Source of the DNA: Tessaracoccus lapidicaptus
GTDB lineage: Bacteria; Actinomycetota; Actinomycetes; Propionibacteriales; Propionibacteriaceae
Length of the DNA: 64,000 nucleotides
Direction of reading: 5' to 3'
Assembly: GCF_001693815.1 (NCBI RefSeq)
Contig: NZ_MBQD01000022.1
Location: forward strand, 124,001 to 188,000
Made by a program: the position numbers and the translations under genes. Below, piece after piece: positions 26,809 to 35,672 of the stretch. The notes under the pieces are model-generated. The model was not told the DNA's origin. It saw only the letters and a program-made list of their open reading frames with translations, and did not search any database. How positions within the stretch are numbered: position 1 is the stretch's first letter; each line of letters starts with the position of its first letter.

Positions 26809-29028
26809 ATGAAGTTCACCGACGGCTACTGGCAGCTGCGGCCCGGCGTCACGGCGCTGAGCCCCCGCAGCATCGCCGAGATCGTGGTGGAGGAGGGGCG
26901 CCGCCTGGTCGCCCACACCCCGACGCGCGTGATCGAGCATCGCGGCGACACCCTCAACTGCCCCCAGCTGACCATCAGCATCGATTCCCCCGCCGACGGT
27001 GTCATCGGGGTCACGATCGAGCACTGGGACCAGCCCGAGGTCGGCCCGCGGTTCGCGCTCGCGGGAGCGGCCCCGGAGGTTACGGTCACGGAGGCCGAGG
27101 GGTCGGTGTCGCTGACGAGCGGCACCCTGACCGCGACCCTCGGCCGCGACGTGCCGTGGGACCTCAGCTTCGACGGCGCGAGCGGCCACCTGACCTCGTC
27201 GACGGGGCGGGCGCCGTCGGCCCTCACCACCCCCGACGGGTCCTTCGTCCGCGAGCAGCTCGCCATCTCGCCCGGCGAGCACCTGTTCGGGCTGGGGGAG
27301 CGGTTCGGGCCGCTGGTCAAGAACGGGCAGAGCGTCGAGATCTGGAACGCCGACGGCGGCACCTCCAGCGAACAGGCGTACAAGAACGTGCCGTTCTACC
27401 TCAGCGACCGCGGCTACGGCGTCTTCGTCGACACCCCGGACCACGTCTCGTATGAGCTGGCGTCCGAGTTCGCGTCGAGGGCGCAGTTCTCCGTGCCCGG
27501 GCACCGCCTGCGTTACCTCGTCATCGACGGCCCCACCCCGGCCGACGTGCTGCGCCGGTACACGGCCCTCACCGGCCGCCCGGCCCGGGTGCCCGCGTGG
27601 AGCTACGGCCTCTGGCTGTCGACGAGCTTCACCACCGACTACGACGAGGACACCGTCAACTCGTTCATCGACGGCATGGCCGAGCGCGACCTGCCGATGT
27701 CGGTGTTCCACTTCGACTGCTTCTGGATGCGCGCCTTCCACTGGACCGACCTCATCTGGGACCCCGCGACGTTCCCAGACCCCGAGGGCATGCTGGCGCG
27801 GCTGCACGAGCGTGGGCTGAAGGTGTCGGCGTGGATCAACCCCTACATCGCGCGGCGTTCGGTGCTGTACGCCGAGGGCAAGGACCTCGGCTACCTGGTC
27901 AAGCGGCCCGACGGGTCGGTGTGGCAGTGGGACATGTGGCAGGCCGGGATGGCGCTGGTCGACTTCACCAACCCCGACGCCACCGCCTGGTTCGTCGAGA
28001 AGCTGCGCGGCCTGCTGCGCCAGGGCGTCGACGCGCTCAAGACCGACTTCGGGGAGCGGATCCCCACCGACGTCGTCTGGCACGACGGCTCGGACCCGCA
28101 GCGCATGCACAACTACTACGCGCACCTCTACAACAAGGCCGTCTTCGACCTGCTGGTGGAGGAGCGGGGCGAGGGCGACGCCGTCGTGTTCGCCCGGTCG
28201 GCCACCGCGGGCGGGCAGCAGTTCCCCGTGCACTGGGGAGGGGACTGCGAGTCGACGTTCTCGGCGATGTCGGAGTCGCTGCGCGGCGGGCTGAGCCTCG
28301 CGGCGTCGGGCTTCGGCTTCTGGAGCCACGACATCGGCGGCTTCGAGGGCACCCCTGACCCGGGCGTGTTCAAGCGGTGGCTGGCGTTCGGGCTGCTCAG
28401 CTCGCACAGCCGGCTCCACGGGTCCAGCTCGTATCGCGTGCCGTGGGCGTTCGACGACGAGGCGGTCGACGTGGCGCGCCAGTTCATCCGGCTGAAGATG
28501 CGGCTGATGCCGTACCTCGGGCAGCTGGGGGAGGTCGCGCACCTGGAAGGGCTGCCGGTGATGCGGCCCCTGTTCCTGGAGTTCCCGGAGGATCCGGGGG
28601 CCGCGATGGTGGACCTGCAGTACATGCTGGGCGACCAGCTGCTGGTGTCGCCGATCTTCTCCGACGACGGCCGCGTCACCTACTACGTGCCAGCCGGGCG
28701 GTGGACGAACGTCCTCGACGGCGGCGTCGTCGAGGGGCCGGGGTGGCGGACGGAGGCGCACGGCTTCGACTCGCTCCCGCTGCTGGCCCGCCCGGGGGCG
28801 GTCATCCCGTGGGGTGCGGTCGCGGACCGGCCGGACTACGACTGGGCCGAAGGCGTCGAGCTGACCGCGTACGGGTTCGAGCCCGGGATGTCGCGGGTGG
28901 TGGAGATCCCGCGGCCGGACGGGTCGGTGTCGCGGTTCGAGGTCGCGGCGGATGACGACGGGCAGGTGTCGGCTCGGCTGCTCGACGGCTCGGCTCCGGT
29001 CAAGGCTTGGACCCTCACCGTCCGCTGA
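26809..29028 (+). CDS. yicI: Alpha-xylosidase, YicI type (GH31)
   Basis: 739 residues, close to E. coli YicI. N-terminal beta-sandwich, catalytic barrel with nucleophile Asp in KTDFGE (about 413) and acid/base Asp in HWGGDCES (about 479), then two C-terminal beta domains. KTDFGERIP and FWMRAFHWTDLIWD are specific to alpha-xylosidases, which release alpha-linked xylose from isoprimeverose and xyloglucan oligosaccharides. No signal peptide. GGAAGGA precedes the ATG. Together with GH3 and GH43 it points to intracellular breakdown of xyloglucan-type oligosaccharides. Confidence 0.9.
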   Translation: MKFTDGYWQLRPGVTALSPRSIAEIVVEEGRRLVAHTPTRVIEHRGDTLNCPQLTISIDSPADGVIGVTIEHWDQPEVGPRFALAGAAPEVTVTEAEGSVSLTSGTLTATLGRDVPWDLSFDGASGHLTSSTGRAPSALTTPDGSFVREQLAISPGEHLFGLGERFGPLVKNGQSVEIWNADGGTSSEQAYKNVPFYLSDRGYGVFVDTPDHVSYELASEFASRAQFSVPGHRLRYLVIDGPTPADVLRRYTALTGRPARVPAWSYGLWLSTSFTTDYDEDTVNSFIDGMAERDLPMSVFHFDCFWMRAFHWTDLIWDPATFPDPEGMLARLHERGLKVSAWINPYIARRSVLYAEGKDLGYLVKRPDGSVWQWDMWQAGMALVDFTNPDATAWFVEKLRGLLRQGVDALKTDFGERIPTDVVWHDGSDPQRMHNYYAHLYNKAVFDLLVEERGEGDAVVFARSATAGGQQFPVHWGGDCESTFSAMSESLRGGLSLAASGFGFWSHDIGGFEGTPDPGVFKRWLAFGLLSSHSRLHGSSSYRVPWAFDDEAVDVARQFIRLKMRLMPYLGQLGEVAHLEGLPVMRPLFLEFPEDPGAAMVDLQYMLGDQLLVSPIFSDDGRVTYYVPAGRWTNVLDGGVVEGPGWRTEAHGFDSLPLLARPGAVIPWGAVADRPDYDWAEGVELTAYGFEPGMSRVVEIPRPDGSVSRFEVAADDDGQVSARLLDGSAPVKAWTLTVR

Positions 29029-29041
29029 TCCGGCCCGTTGA

Positions 29042-29094
29042 ATCACCGCGCAGCTGCCTCGGGGCCCGGAATGTGTCGACTGCGCGCGGTGATG
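29042..29094. terminator. Imperfect stem-loop after the GH31 gene
   Basis: ATCACCGCGCAG (29042-29053) pairs with CTGCGCGCGGTGAT (29081-29094) except for a two-base bulge. There is no T run; the hairpin repeat that follows may provide the actual termination signal. Confidence 0.45.
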
Positions 29095-29098
29095 ATCT

Positions 29099-29167
29099 GC
29101 AACTTTCTCGCTGTGCGGCTTCTTGCGTGCATATGCACGCAGTCGGCTCCACAGCGAGAAAAGTTGC
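29099..29167. repeat. 68-base hairpin repeat, copy 3
   Basis: GCAACTTTCTCGCTGTG at the left and its near complement CACAGCGAGAAAAGTTGC at the right flank a centre with CGTGCATATGCACG. The centre and outer arms match copies 1 and 2 while the inner arm segments vary. It again lies past the end of a plus-strand gene facing a minus-strand gene. Confidence 0.85.
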
Positions 29168-29190
29168 TGGTGCTCTCCCGCAATAGGGGT

Positions 29191-29557
29191 GCGGCGTGGC
29201 CAGTCTTGTCTCGTTCCCTGAGGATGGCCGCCCGCGCAGCGGCGTGGCCAGTCTCGAAGGGTCGTAACGCGACGTTCTCGCGTTTCTGAGGCTTCGAGGC
29301 CGCTTCGCGGCACCTCAGCCAGCGGGTAACCAGCGGCGTGGCCAGTCATTCCCCGATCCCTGAGGATGGCCGCCCGCGAAGCGGCGTGGCCCGTCTCGAA
29401 GGGTCGTAACGCGACTTTCCCGCGTTTCTGAGGCTTCGAGGCCGCTTCGCGGCACCTCAGCCAGCGGGGAGACAGCGGCGTGGCTGTTCGTTCTCCGTTC
29501 CCTGAGGATGGCCGCCCGCGAAGCGGCGTGGCCAGTCTCGAAGGGTCGTAACGCGAC
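29191..29557. repeat. 142-base tandem repeat, about 2.6 copies
   Basis: Units begin at 29191, 29333 and 29475, each with GCGGCGTGGC, so the period is 142 bases. The conserved blocks are CCTGAGGATGGCCGCCCGCG, TCGAAGGGTCGTAACGCGAC and GAGGCTTCGAGGCCGCTTCG; the sequence between them varies slightly. The third unit is cut after the CGTAACGCGAC block. It occupies most of the 565-base gap between the GH31 gene and mutY. No protein family is encoded; open frames across it are arginine-rich by-products. Confidence 0.9.
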
Positions 29558-29593
29558 CTGCCCGCAGTCTTGGGGGGTCACCGAGCGCACCGC

Positions 29594-30484
29594 CTACGGC
29601 AGGGTCAGCCCCTTCGCGACCCCGACCGCCAGCCCGTCCGCAACCAGCGACGCCGCACACGCCGCCAACTGGTCGCGGTCGGGCCACGCGACATCCGACA
29701 GCCGCACCTCCCCATGCCCGCGCAGCGCGGCCATGATCCGGCCGCGACACTGCCGGTCCGTACCCTCCCACGACTGCGCCCGCCGCTCGGGCCCGTCCCA
29801 GGCGGGGCGGCCGGCGGCCAGCCACGCGCACGATCCCGCGACCGGGCACTCCCCGCAGCGCGGCGACCGCGCCGTGCATACCAGCGCGCCCAGCTCCATC
29901 ACCGACACTGACCACAGAGCAGCGTCCGCGTCCGCGGGCGGCACGAACTCCCACGCACGCCGTCGCTCGGCGGCGGTCTCGTGCGCCCCCGGGAACTCGA
30001 CGCCCCCGTCGAGCCGCGCCAGGACCCGCCGGATGTTCGTGTCGAGCACGAGCGAGCGCCGTCCGAACGCGAACGCCAGCACTGCCGCCGCCGTGTACCG
30101 CCCGACCCCGGGCAGCGCCAGGAGCGCCGCCTCGTCCTCCGGCACCTCGCCGGCGTGCAGGTCGACGACGGCGCGGGCCGTCTCCTGCAGCCGCAGCGCG
30201 CGCCGCGGATAGCCGAGCCGGCCCCAGGCGCGCAGCACGTCGGAGGTCGGCGCCTCCGCGAGCGCGGCCGGTGTGTCCCACCGCGACATCCACGCCTCCC
30301 ACAGGGGCGCCACCCGAGCGGCGGGCGTCTGCTGACACATCACTTCGCTGACCAGCACCCCCCAGGGGGTGGTGCCTGGCGCGCGCCAGGGCAGGTCGCG
30401 TGCCGCCGTCGAGAACCACCCCGCCAGCCGCGGGGCGAGGTCGCCGGCCGGATCGGCGTGGGGCGCGGGCGGCGTGGAGGTCAG
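29594..30484 (-). CDS. mutY: A/G-specific adenine glycosylase
   Basis: About 296 residues. Helix-hairpin-helix motif LPGVGRYTAAAV, catalytic Asp in VLDTNIRRV, catalytic Glu in VSEVMCQQT and the iron-sulfur ligands C-x6-C-x2-C-x5-C near the C-terminus (CTARSPRCGECPVAGSC). It removes adenine mispaired with 8-oxoguanine. It is shorter than E. coli MutY and lacks most of the NUDIX-like domain, as in many actinomycetes. No ATG, GTG or TTG precedes the essential first helix after the wecC stop; CTG 30484 overlaps that stop and has GGGGGA 7 bases upstream, so it is taken as the start. Confidence 0.85.
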   Translation of the reverse strand: MTSTPPAPHADPAGDLAPRLAGWFSTAARDLPWRAPGTTPWGVLVSEVMCQQTPAARVAPLWEAWMSRWDTPAALAEAPTSDVLRAWGRLGYPRRALRLQETARAVVDLHAGEVPEDEAALLALPGVGRYTAAAVLAFAFGRRSLVLDTNIRRVLARLDGGVEFPGAHETAAERRRAWEFVPPADADAALWSVSVMELGALVCTARSPRCGECPVAGSCAWLAAGRPAWDGPERRAQSWEGTDRQCRGRIMAALRGHGEVRLSDVAWPDRDQLAACAASLVADGLAVGVAKGLTLP

Positions 30485-31701
30485 CGCCAGGTCCCCCGCG
30501 TGTCGATGACCCGCTTGCCGGACAGCCGCTCCCGGTCGAGCTCCTTGAACTCCCGGTGGTCCACCAGCAGGACGACGACGTCGGCGCGCTCCAGCGCCTC
30601 GTCGAGACCCACCAACTGCACCGGGCCGCCGGCGAGCTTGGCGGGCAGCTCGGTCACGTTGGGTTCGACGGCCAGCACCGTCGCCCCCGGGACAGCGCCC
30701 GGCAGGGCGGCGGCGATGTCGAGGGCCGGCGACTCGCGCAGGTCGTCGATGTCCGGCTTGAACGCCAGGCCCAGCGCCGCGATCACGGGCTGCTCGAGCC
30801 CCTCGGCGGCGGCGCGCACCTTGTCGAGGACCCACTCCGGCTTGCCGTCGTTGACGAGGCGCGCGGTGTGGATGAGCTTCGACGTCTCGGGCGCGGAAGA
30901 GACGATGAACCACGGGTCGACGGCGATGCAGTGCCCGCCGACGCCGGGGCCGGGCTGCAGGATGTTGACGCGGGGGTGCTTGTTGGCGAGTTCGATCAGC
31001 TCCCAGACGTCGATGCCGATCTGGTCGCAGATCAGCGAGAGCTCGTTGGCGAACGCGATGTTGACGTCGCGGAACGAGTTCTCGGTGAGCTTGGCCATCT
31101 CCGCGGTGCGGGCGTCGGTGAGGTGCAGCTCGGCCTTGCAGAACGAGGCATACAGCTCGCGGGCGCGCTCCGCGGCGGCGGGGGTGAGGCCGCCGATGAT
31201 CCGGTCATTGGTGACAAGTTCCTCCATGACGCGGCCGGGCAGTACGCGCTCGGGGGCGTGCGCGTACTCGACCCCGGTGAGCTCCGGCCGGGCGGCGGCG
31301 ATCCGGGCGGCCATGTGCTCGGTGGTGCCGGGCGGGGAGGTGGACTCGAGGATGACGAGCTCGCGGCCGGTCAGGTGCGGCAGCAGCGAGTCGGTGGCTG
31401 CGTCGATGTAGCGCGTGTCGACCCGGTAGCCCTCGGCGAAGGGGGTGGGGACGGCGACGATGTAGACGTCGGCGGCGGGCGTCTCGGCCTGGGCGCGCAG
31501 GTGTCCGGCGGCGACGGCGTCGGCGACGAAGCCGCCCAGCGCGGGTTCCACGAACGGCACCTCGCCGCGGTTGACCGCGTCGACGTGCTTCGGATTGACG
31601 TCGACTCCCACCACGTCGTACCCGTTCGCGGCGAGGATCGCGGCCGTGGGCAGACCGATGTAGCCGAGGCCGATGACGGCGACCACGCGGTCTGTGGACA
31701 T
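30481..31701 (-). CDS. wecC: UDP-N-acetyl-D-mannosaminuronate dehydrogenase
   Basis: 406 residues. NAD-binding IGLGYIGLPTA (10-20), the LTENSFRDVNIAFANELS segment and the catalytic Cys258 in GVGGHCIAVDPWF match WecC rather than UDP-glucose dehydrogenase. It oxidises UDP-ManNAc to UDP-ManNAcA, a building block of enterobacterial common antigen, teichuronic acids and some capsules. Its partner WecB is encoded 14 kb away in the same locus. ATG 31701 follows a GGGGG ribosome-binding site. A TAATCT box at 31745-31740 may be its -10. Confidence 0.9.
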   Translation of the reverse strand: MSTDRVVAVIGLGYIGLPTAAILAANGYDVVGVDVNPKHVDAVNRGEVPFVEPALGGFVADAVAAGHLRAQAETPAADVYIVAVPTPFAEGYRVDTRYIDAATDSLLPHLTGRELVILESTSPPGTTEHMAARIAAARPELTGVEYAHAPERVLPGRVMEELVTNDRIIGGLTPAAAERARELYASFCKAELHLTDARTAEMAKLTENSFRDVNIAFANELSLICDQIGIDVWELIELANKHPRVNILQPGPGVGGHCIAVDPWFIVSSAPETSKLIHTARLVNDGKPEWVLDKVRAAAEGLEQPVIAALGLAFKPDIDDLRESPALDIAAALPGAVPGATVLAVEPNVTELPAKLAGGPVQLVGLDEALERADVVVLLVDHREFKELDRERLSGKRVIDTRGTWR

Positions 31702-31830
31702 GAGAAACCCCCGATTTGTTGTTGGACGCACCAGCGCAAAGATTAGCCCAGCGCCCATCCTCGGTTAGGCTGGCGGTTGGCCGGAGCGCGGCATCGGTAA
31801 TCGACCAACCACCTAGGGGGCACGGGAGTC
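31702..31830. promoter_or_regulatory. Divergent promoter region of the polysaccharide locus
   Basis: Between wecC and the first GT4 gene. A minus-strand TAATCT (31745-31740) and a plus-strand TAGGCT (31766-31771) are the best -10 candidates. No clear -35 boxes, so assignments are weak. Confidence 0.35.
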
Positions 31831-33078
31831 TTGCGCATTCTCGTCGTCGCCCAGTACTTCCCGCCGAGGCGCTCCACGTTCTCCTCGCGGTGGTCGTGGC
31901 TGACGACGAAGCTGGCGGAGGCCGGGCACGACGTCGACGTCGTCGCCCTCATGTCCGCCGCCCGCCAGCTCGGAAACCTTCGCTACGCACTGCTGGCCGA
32001 CCCGCCGCCGGACCGGGTCACCATCCATCCCGTCCTGCCGCCCCTGCAAAGACACAGCTCCGGCGTGGCCGCGCGCGCCGTGATCGACTTCGTGATGGGC
32101 ATCCAGTCCTTCCGCCGCGCGATGCGCGTGCGCCGCACCGACGTCGTCGTTGCCTCCGCACCCACCGCGGTCACGATCCCGATCGGATGGGCCGTCGCGG
32201 CCCTCAAGCGGCGTCCCTTCGTGCTGGACCTCCGCGACGCCTGGCCCGAGCTGATGGACAATTGGCGGGAGTGGGACGACGACGGGCGCGGGCTCCCCGG
32301 CCATCCCGTCAAGCGGCTGATGGTGGGGGCGTCCACGGTGGTGGTGGGCCCGCTGCTGCGCGCGCTGCGCGCCGACGCTGATGCGGTGATCGTCACCACC
32401 GAGGGCCTCGCGCGTCGGCTGCGGGAGGCCGGGCTGTCCCGGGTGCATGTGGTGCGCAATACGTCGTCCAAGCCGTGGGCCTACCCGCTGCCGGCGCCGG
32501 CGCTTGAAAGCGAGACGCTGAACGTGCTGTACCTGGGCAACGTGGGCCGCGCCCAGCTGCTGGCCACCGCCATCCGCGCCGCCGCAGTGGCGAAGCAGCG
32601 TGGGGTGCCGGTGCGGCTGCGGTTCGTCGGGTCCGGGCCGCAGTGGGAGGCGGCGCACGACATCGCCCGCGACACCGACGCCCCCGTCGAGTTCTACGAG
32701 CGCGTGCCGACCCACCAGGTGCTGCCGCACTACGAGTGGGCGGACACCGTGCTGGTGAGCCTGCGCGATTGGGAGCTGCTGGCGGAGACGGTGCCGTCGA
32801 AGCTGTACGAGATCATGCTGTCCGGCCGCCACATCACCGCCTCGGTGGCGGGGGAGACCGCGGAGCTCATCACCGAGCTCGAAGCGGGCGACGTGGCCGC
32901 ACCCGAGGACGTCGAGGCCCTGGCCGATCTCTGGGCCGCCCTCGCCGCGGACCGGTCCCGGCTCGCCGTCCCCGCCACGGGGCGCGCCTGGGTGGAGCGT
33001 GAGTTGAGCGTGGACAAGCTGGCGACGACGTTCGCCGACGTGTTGGAGGAGGTGGCCGATGCCCGGGGGGCGCGTTGA
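31831..33078 (+). CDS. Glycosyltransferase family 4 (WbuB-like)
   Basis: 415 residues with the two Rossmann domains of GT-B enzymes. The N-terminus MRILVVAQYFPPR and the C-terminal EX7E-like region (SKLYEIMLSGRHI) fit WbuB/WcaI-like GT4 transferases that add sugars in surface-polysaccharide assembly. The TTG at 31831 is the only start that keeps the first beta strand. The stop lies inside the following gene (20-base overlap), so the pair is co-translated. Donor and acceptor are unknown. Confidence 0.8.
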   Translation: MRILVVAQYFPPRRSTFSSRWSWLTTKLAEAGHDVDVVALMSAARQLGNLRYALLADPPPDRVTIHPVLPPLQRHSSGVAARAVIDFVMGIQSFRRAMRVRRTDVVVASAPTAVTIPIGWAVAALKRRPFVLDLRDAWPELMDNWREWDDDGRGLPGHPVKRLMVGASTVVVGPLLRALRADADAVIVTTEGLARRLREAGLSRVHVVRNTSSKPWAYPLPAPALESETLNVLYLGNVGRAQLLATAIRAAAVAKQRGVPVRLRFVGSGPQWEAAHDIARDTDAPVEFYERVPTHQVLPHYEWADTVLVSLRDWELLAETVPSKLYEIMLSGRHITASVAGETAELITELEAGDVAAPEDVEALADLWAALAADRSRLAVPATGRAWVERELSVDKLATTFADVLEEVADARGAR

Positions 33079-34765
33079 CCAAGCCAGACTCGTGGCCTCG
33101 ACGGTGGGCCGCAACCTCGTGGACGATCCGCTGGGCTTCGCCCTTCTCGTGGGGCGCCGGTTCGGGTCGCGGAAGCGGGGGGTGCTGTCGCGGACCGAGA
33201 CGGGGCTCGCTGGGGCGCTCGGCGCCTACCTCGCGGACCGACCCGAGGTGGCGGCTCGCGCTCTGCGGTCGCGGCGCCCGAGTCGCGCGACGCCGCTGGA
33301 CCGCCTCGCTGCCCGGCTGGCTGTGGCCGTCGGGGACGCCGAGGCGATCCCGCCGCGGCTGCGCGACGACGCCCGCGTGCGCTCGGACCAGGCGTGGACC
33401 CGCGGGGAGCTGACGCAGGCGGTCGCGGCGCTCGGCGACGCGGACAGCGTGGTGGCCAGGCGCCGCCGCTCGGAGTTGGCACTGCTTCAGCCGGGCTTCC
33501 GCCTGCAGGTGGACATCCGGCCCCAGGGGGCCGCGGTGGAGACCACGCGCGTCCTCCACATCCTCACCAACTCGAAGCCGCACACCCACTCCGGCTACAC
33601 GGCCCGCAGCCATGCCGTGCTGCGGGCGCAGCGCGCCGAGGGACTCACGGTGGCGGCGGCGACGCGCATCGGGTACCCGGTGACGATCGGCACGCTCAAC
33701 GCTGCCCCCGTCGACTGGATCGACGGCATCGCCTACCACCGGCTGTTGGCCCCTGGCCTCCCCGTCGACGCCCGGCGCAGGCTCGAACTGCAGGTGGCGG
33801 CGCTGGATCCGCTGGTCGAGGCGTTCGGCCCCGGCGTCATCCACACCACAACTGACTTCACGAATGCCCTGGTGGCCGAGGCCGTGGCCCGTCGGCACCA
33901 CCTGCCGTGGGTGTACGAGATGCGAGGGCAGCTGGAGCTGACGTGGATCGCGGCGCTTCCGGAGCCCTGGCGTGCCGACGGCGAACGCAGCGAGCGCGTG
34001 CGCCTGCTGCGCGCCAAGGAGGCCGAGCTCGCCGCCGCGGCCGACGCCGTCGTCGTGCTGTCCGAAGTGCAGGCCGAGGACCTGGTGTCGCGGGGCGTGG
34101 CTCGGGACCGGATCTCGGTTGTCCCCAACAGCATCGATCCGACCTTCCTGGCGCGGACCAACACGCCCGCGCAGGCCCGGGCCGACCTCGGGCTGCCGAC
34201 GGACGGCGTGTGGGCGGGCACTGTCTCCTCCCTGGTCGACTACGAGGGCCTCGACACGTTCCTGCGGGCGCTCGCCGAGGCGCGGCGGCGCGGGATAGAC
34301 CTGCGTGGCGCCATCGTCGGCGACGGGGTCTCTCGTCCGGGCCTCATCGCGCTGGCACGGGAGCTCGGCATCGAGGACAAGGTGCTCTTCCCGGGCAGGG
34401 TCCCGGCCGCTGAGGCCATCCGCTGGCACGAGGCGCTGGACATGTTCGTGGTGCCGCGCCGCGACACCCCTGTCTGCCGGATGGTCACCCCGATGAAGCC
34501 GGTTGAGGCCATGGCCCTGGGCAGGCCGGTGGTGGCGAGCGACCTCCCGGCGCTGCATGAGCTCGTGGGCCGCGACGCCGGCACGTTGGTACCGGCCGAC
34601 GACGTGGCCGCGTGGGCCGACGCGCTCGGTGTGCTCGCGCAGGATACCGCCGCCCGCACCGCGAAGGGGGAGGCGGGCCGTTCGTCGGCTGCGCTGAGGA
34701 CGTGGCAGCATGGCGCGGTGACGTACGCAGAGATCTACCGGCAGCTCGGGGTGTCGCGTGGCTGA
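33059..34765 (+). CDS. Glycosyltransferase family 4 with a 160-residue N-terminal extension
   Basis: 568 residues. A basic helical extension of unknown role (about 1-160) precedes a GT-B domain beginning at RVLHILTNSKPHTHSGYTAR. The signature region PNSIDPTFL and the late MKPVEAMALGRPVVASD (EX7E type) identify GT4. GGAGGAGG lies before ATG 33059. It overlaps both neighbours, which places it in the glycosyltransferase-exporter operon. Similar long GT4 proteins accompany CgeB-like proteins in actinobacterial capsule loci. Confidence 0.8.
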   Translation: MPGGRVDQARLVASTVGRNLVDDPLGFALLVGRRFGSRKRGVLSRTETGLAGALGAYLADRPEVAARALRSRRPSRATPLDRLAARLAVAVGDAEAIPPRLRDDARVRSDQAWTRGELTQAVAALGDADSVVARRRRSELALLQPGFRLQVDIRPQGAAVETTRVLHILTNSKPHTHSGYTARSHAVLRAQRAEGLTVAAATRIGYPVTIGTLNAAPVDWIDGIAYHRLLAPGLPVDARRRLELQVAALDPLVEAFGPGVIHTTTDFTNALVAEAVARRHHLPWVYEMRGQLELTWIAALPEPWRADGERSERVRLLRAKEAELAAAADAVVVLSEVQAEDLVSRGVARDRISVVPNSIDPTFLARTNTPAQARADLGLPTDGVWAGTVSSLVDYEGLDTFLRALAEARRRGIDLRGAIVGDGVSRPGLIALARELGIEDKVLFPGRVPAAEAIRWHEALDMFVVPRRDTPVCRMVTPMKPVEAMALGRPVVASDLPALHELVGRDAGTLVPADDVAAWADALGVLAQDTAARTAKGEAGRSSAALRTWQHGAVTYAEIYRQLGVSRG

Positions 34766-35672
34766 CGCGGACGGTCAGGGCGGCAGGCGGCTCAAGCACA
34801 GGGGCGCAGAACCCGCCGTGCCCCGCCGTGCCCACCCCGACTCGACCGACCACCTTTCACCGGTCAGTGGGCGTCCACCGTTCCGGGAGTACCTCTCGCA
34901 GTTGGTAGAGCGGCGGCACTTCATCGGCATGCAGGCCTGGTCCCAGAGCACGACCCAGCACCGCGGCATGCTGCTGGGCAATGTCTGGCTTGTGCTGGCT
35001 CCCGCGCTCGACGGGCTCATCTACTTCATGATCTTCGGGCTGATCCTCAGGGCCGGCGGCGCCATCGAGAATTTCTTCGGTTACCTCGTCATCGGCGTGT
35101 TCCTGTTCACCTACACCTCGCGCACGATCAACTCCTCGGCCACGTCGATCCACAACAACCGCGGGCTGATCCGGGCGTTCACCTTCCCTCGGGCGGTGCT
35201 TCCCGTAGCGGCGACGCTGCGTGAGACCTTCGCGATGCTGCCTGTGCTCGTCACGCTCATCGTGCTTCTTGTCGCGGTGCCCCCTCATGCGCTCCCGACC
35301 GCAGCGTGGGTCCTCCTGCCTGTGGTGTTCCTCGTCCACGCTGTCTTCAACCAAGGGATCGGGTTCCTGCTCGCGCGCATCGCTACGGCTTTGCCTGACG
35401 CTCGTCAACTCATCCCGTACCTGCTTCGGCTCTGGTTCTACGGATCCGCCGTGATGTTTGCCGTTGACCGGTTCGACAGCGTTCCCTGGATCGGACAGTT
35501 GGTGCGCATCAATCCGATGTATCAACTCTTGACGATCTATCGATCGCTGTTACTCGACGCGACCATCCCTCCCATTGGGCAGTGGGTGACTGTCACACTT
35601 TGGGCGCTGGGTGCGCTCGTAGTCGGAGCGTTGTTCTTCTGGCGGGCTGAGGTGTCCTATGGCCGCGAGTGA
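34758..35672 (+). CDS. ABC-2 type polysaccharide export permease (Wzm/TagG-like)
   Basis: 304 residues with a cytoplasmic basic N-terminus of about 70 residues and six membrane segments. The pattern FVERRHF-like amphipathic helix (LVERRHFIGMQAWSQS) and the TTQHRGMLLGNVWLVLAPAL segment fit polysaccharide and teichoic acid exporters. It would pair with the ATPase encoded directly downstream to flip the lipid-linked polymer across the membrane. GTG 34758 overlaps the previous gene by 8 bases. Confidence 0.8.
   Translation: MADADGQGGRRLKHRGAEPAVPRRAHPDSTDHLSPVSGRPPFREYLSQLVERRHFIGMQAWSQSTTQHRGMLLGNVWLVLAPALDGLIYFMIFGLILRAGGAIENFFGYLVIGVFLFTYTSRTINSSATSIHNNRGLIRAFTFPRAVLPVAATLRETFAMLPVLVTLIVLLVAVPPHALPTAAWVLLPVVFLVHAVFNQGIGFLLARIATALPDARQLIPYLLRLWFYGSAVMFAVDRFDSVPWIGQLVRINPMYQLLTIYRSLLLDATIPPIGQWVTVTLWALGALVVGALFFWRAEVSYGRE

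Noticed and set aside
30481-31701. UDP-glucose 6-dehydrogenase
   Set aside because: The segments around the catalytic Cys and the SFRDVNIAFANELS block match WecC-type UDP-ManNAc dehydrogenases better, and WecB is in the same locus.
31813-33114. Minus-strand frame opposite the first GT4 gene
   Set aside because: His/Arg/Gly-rich shadow of a protein with a complete GT-B pattern.
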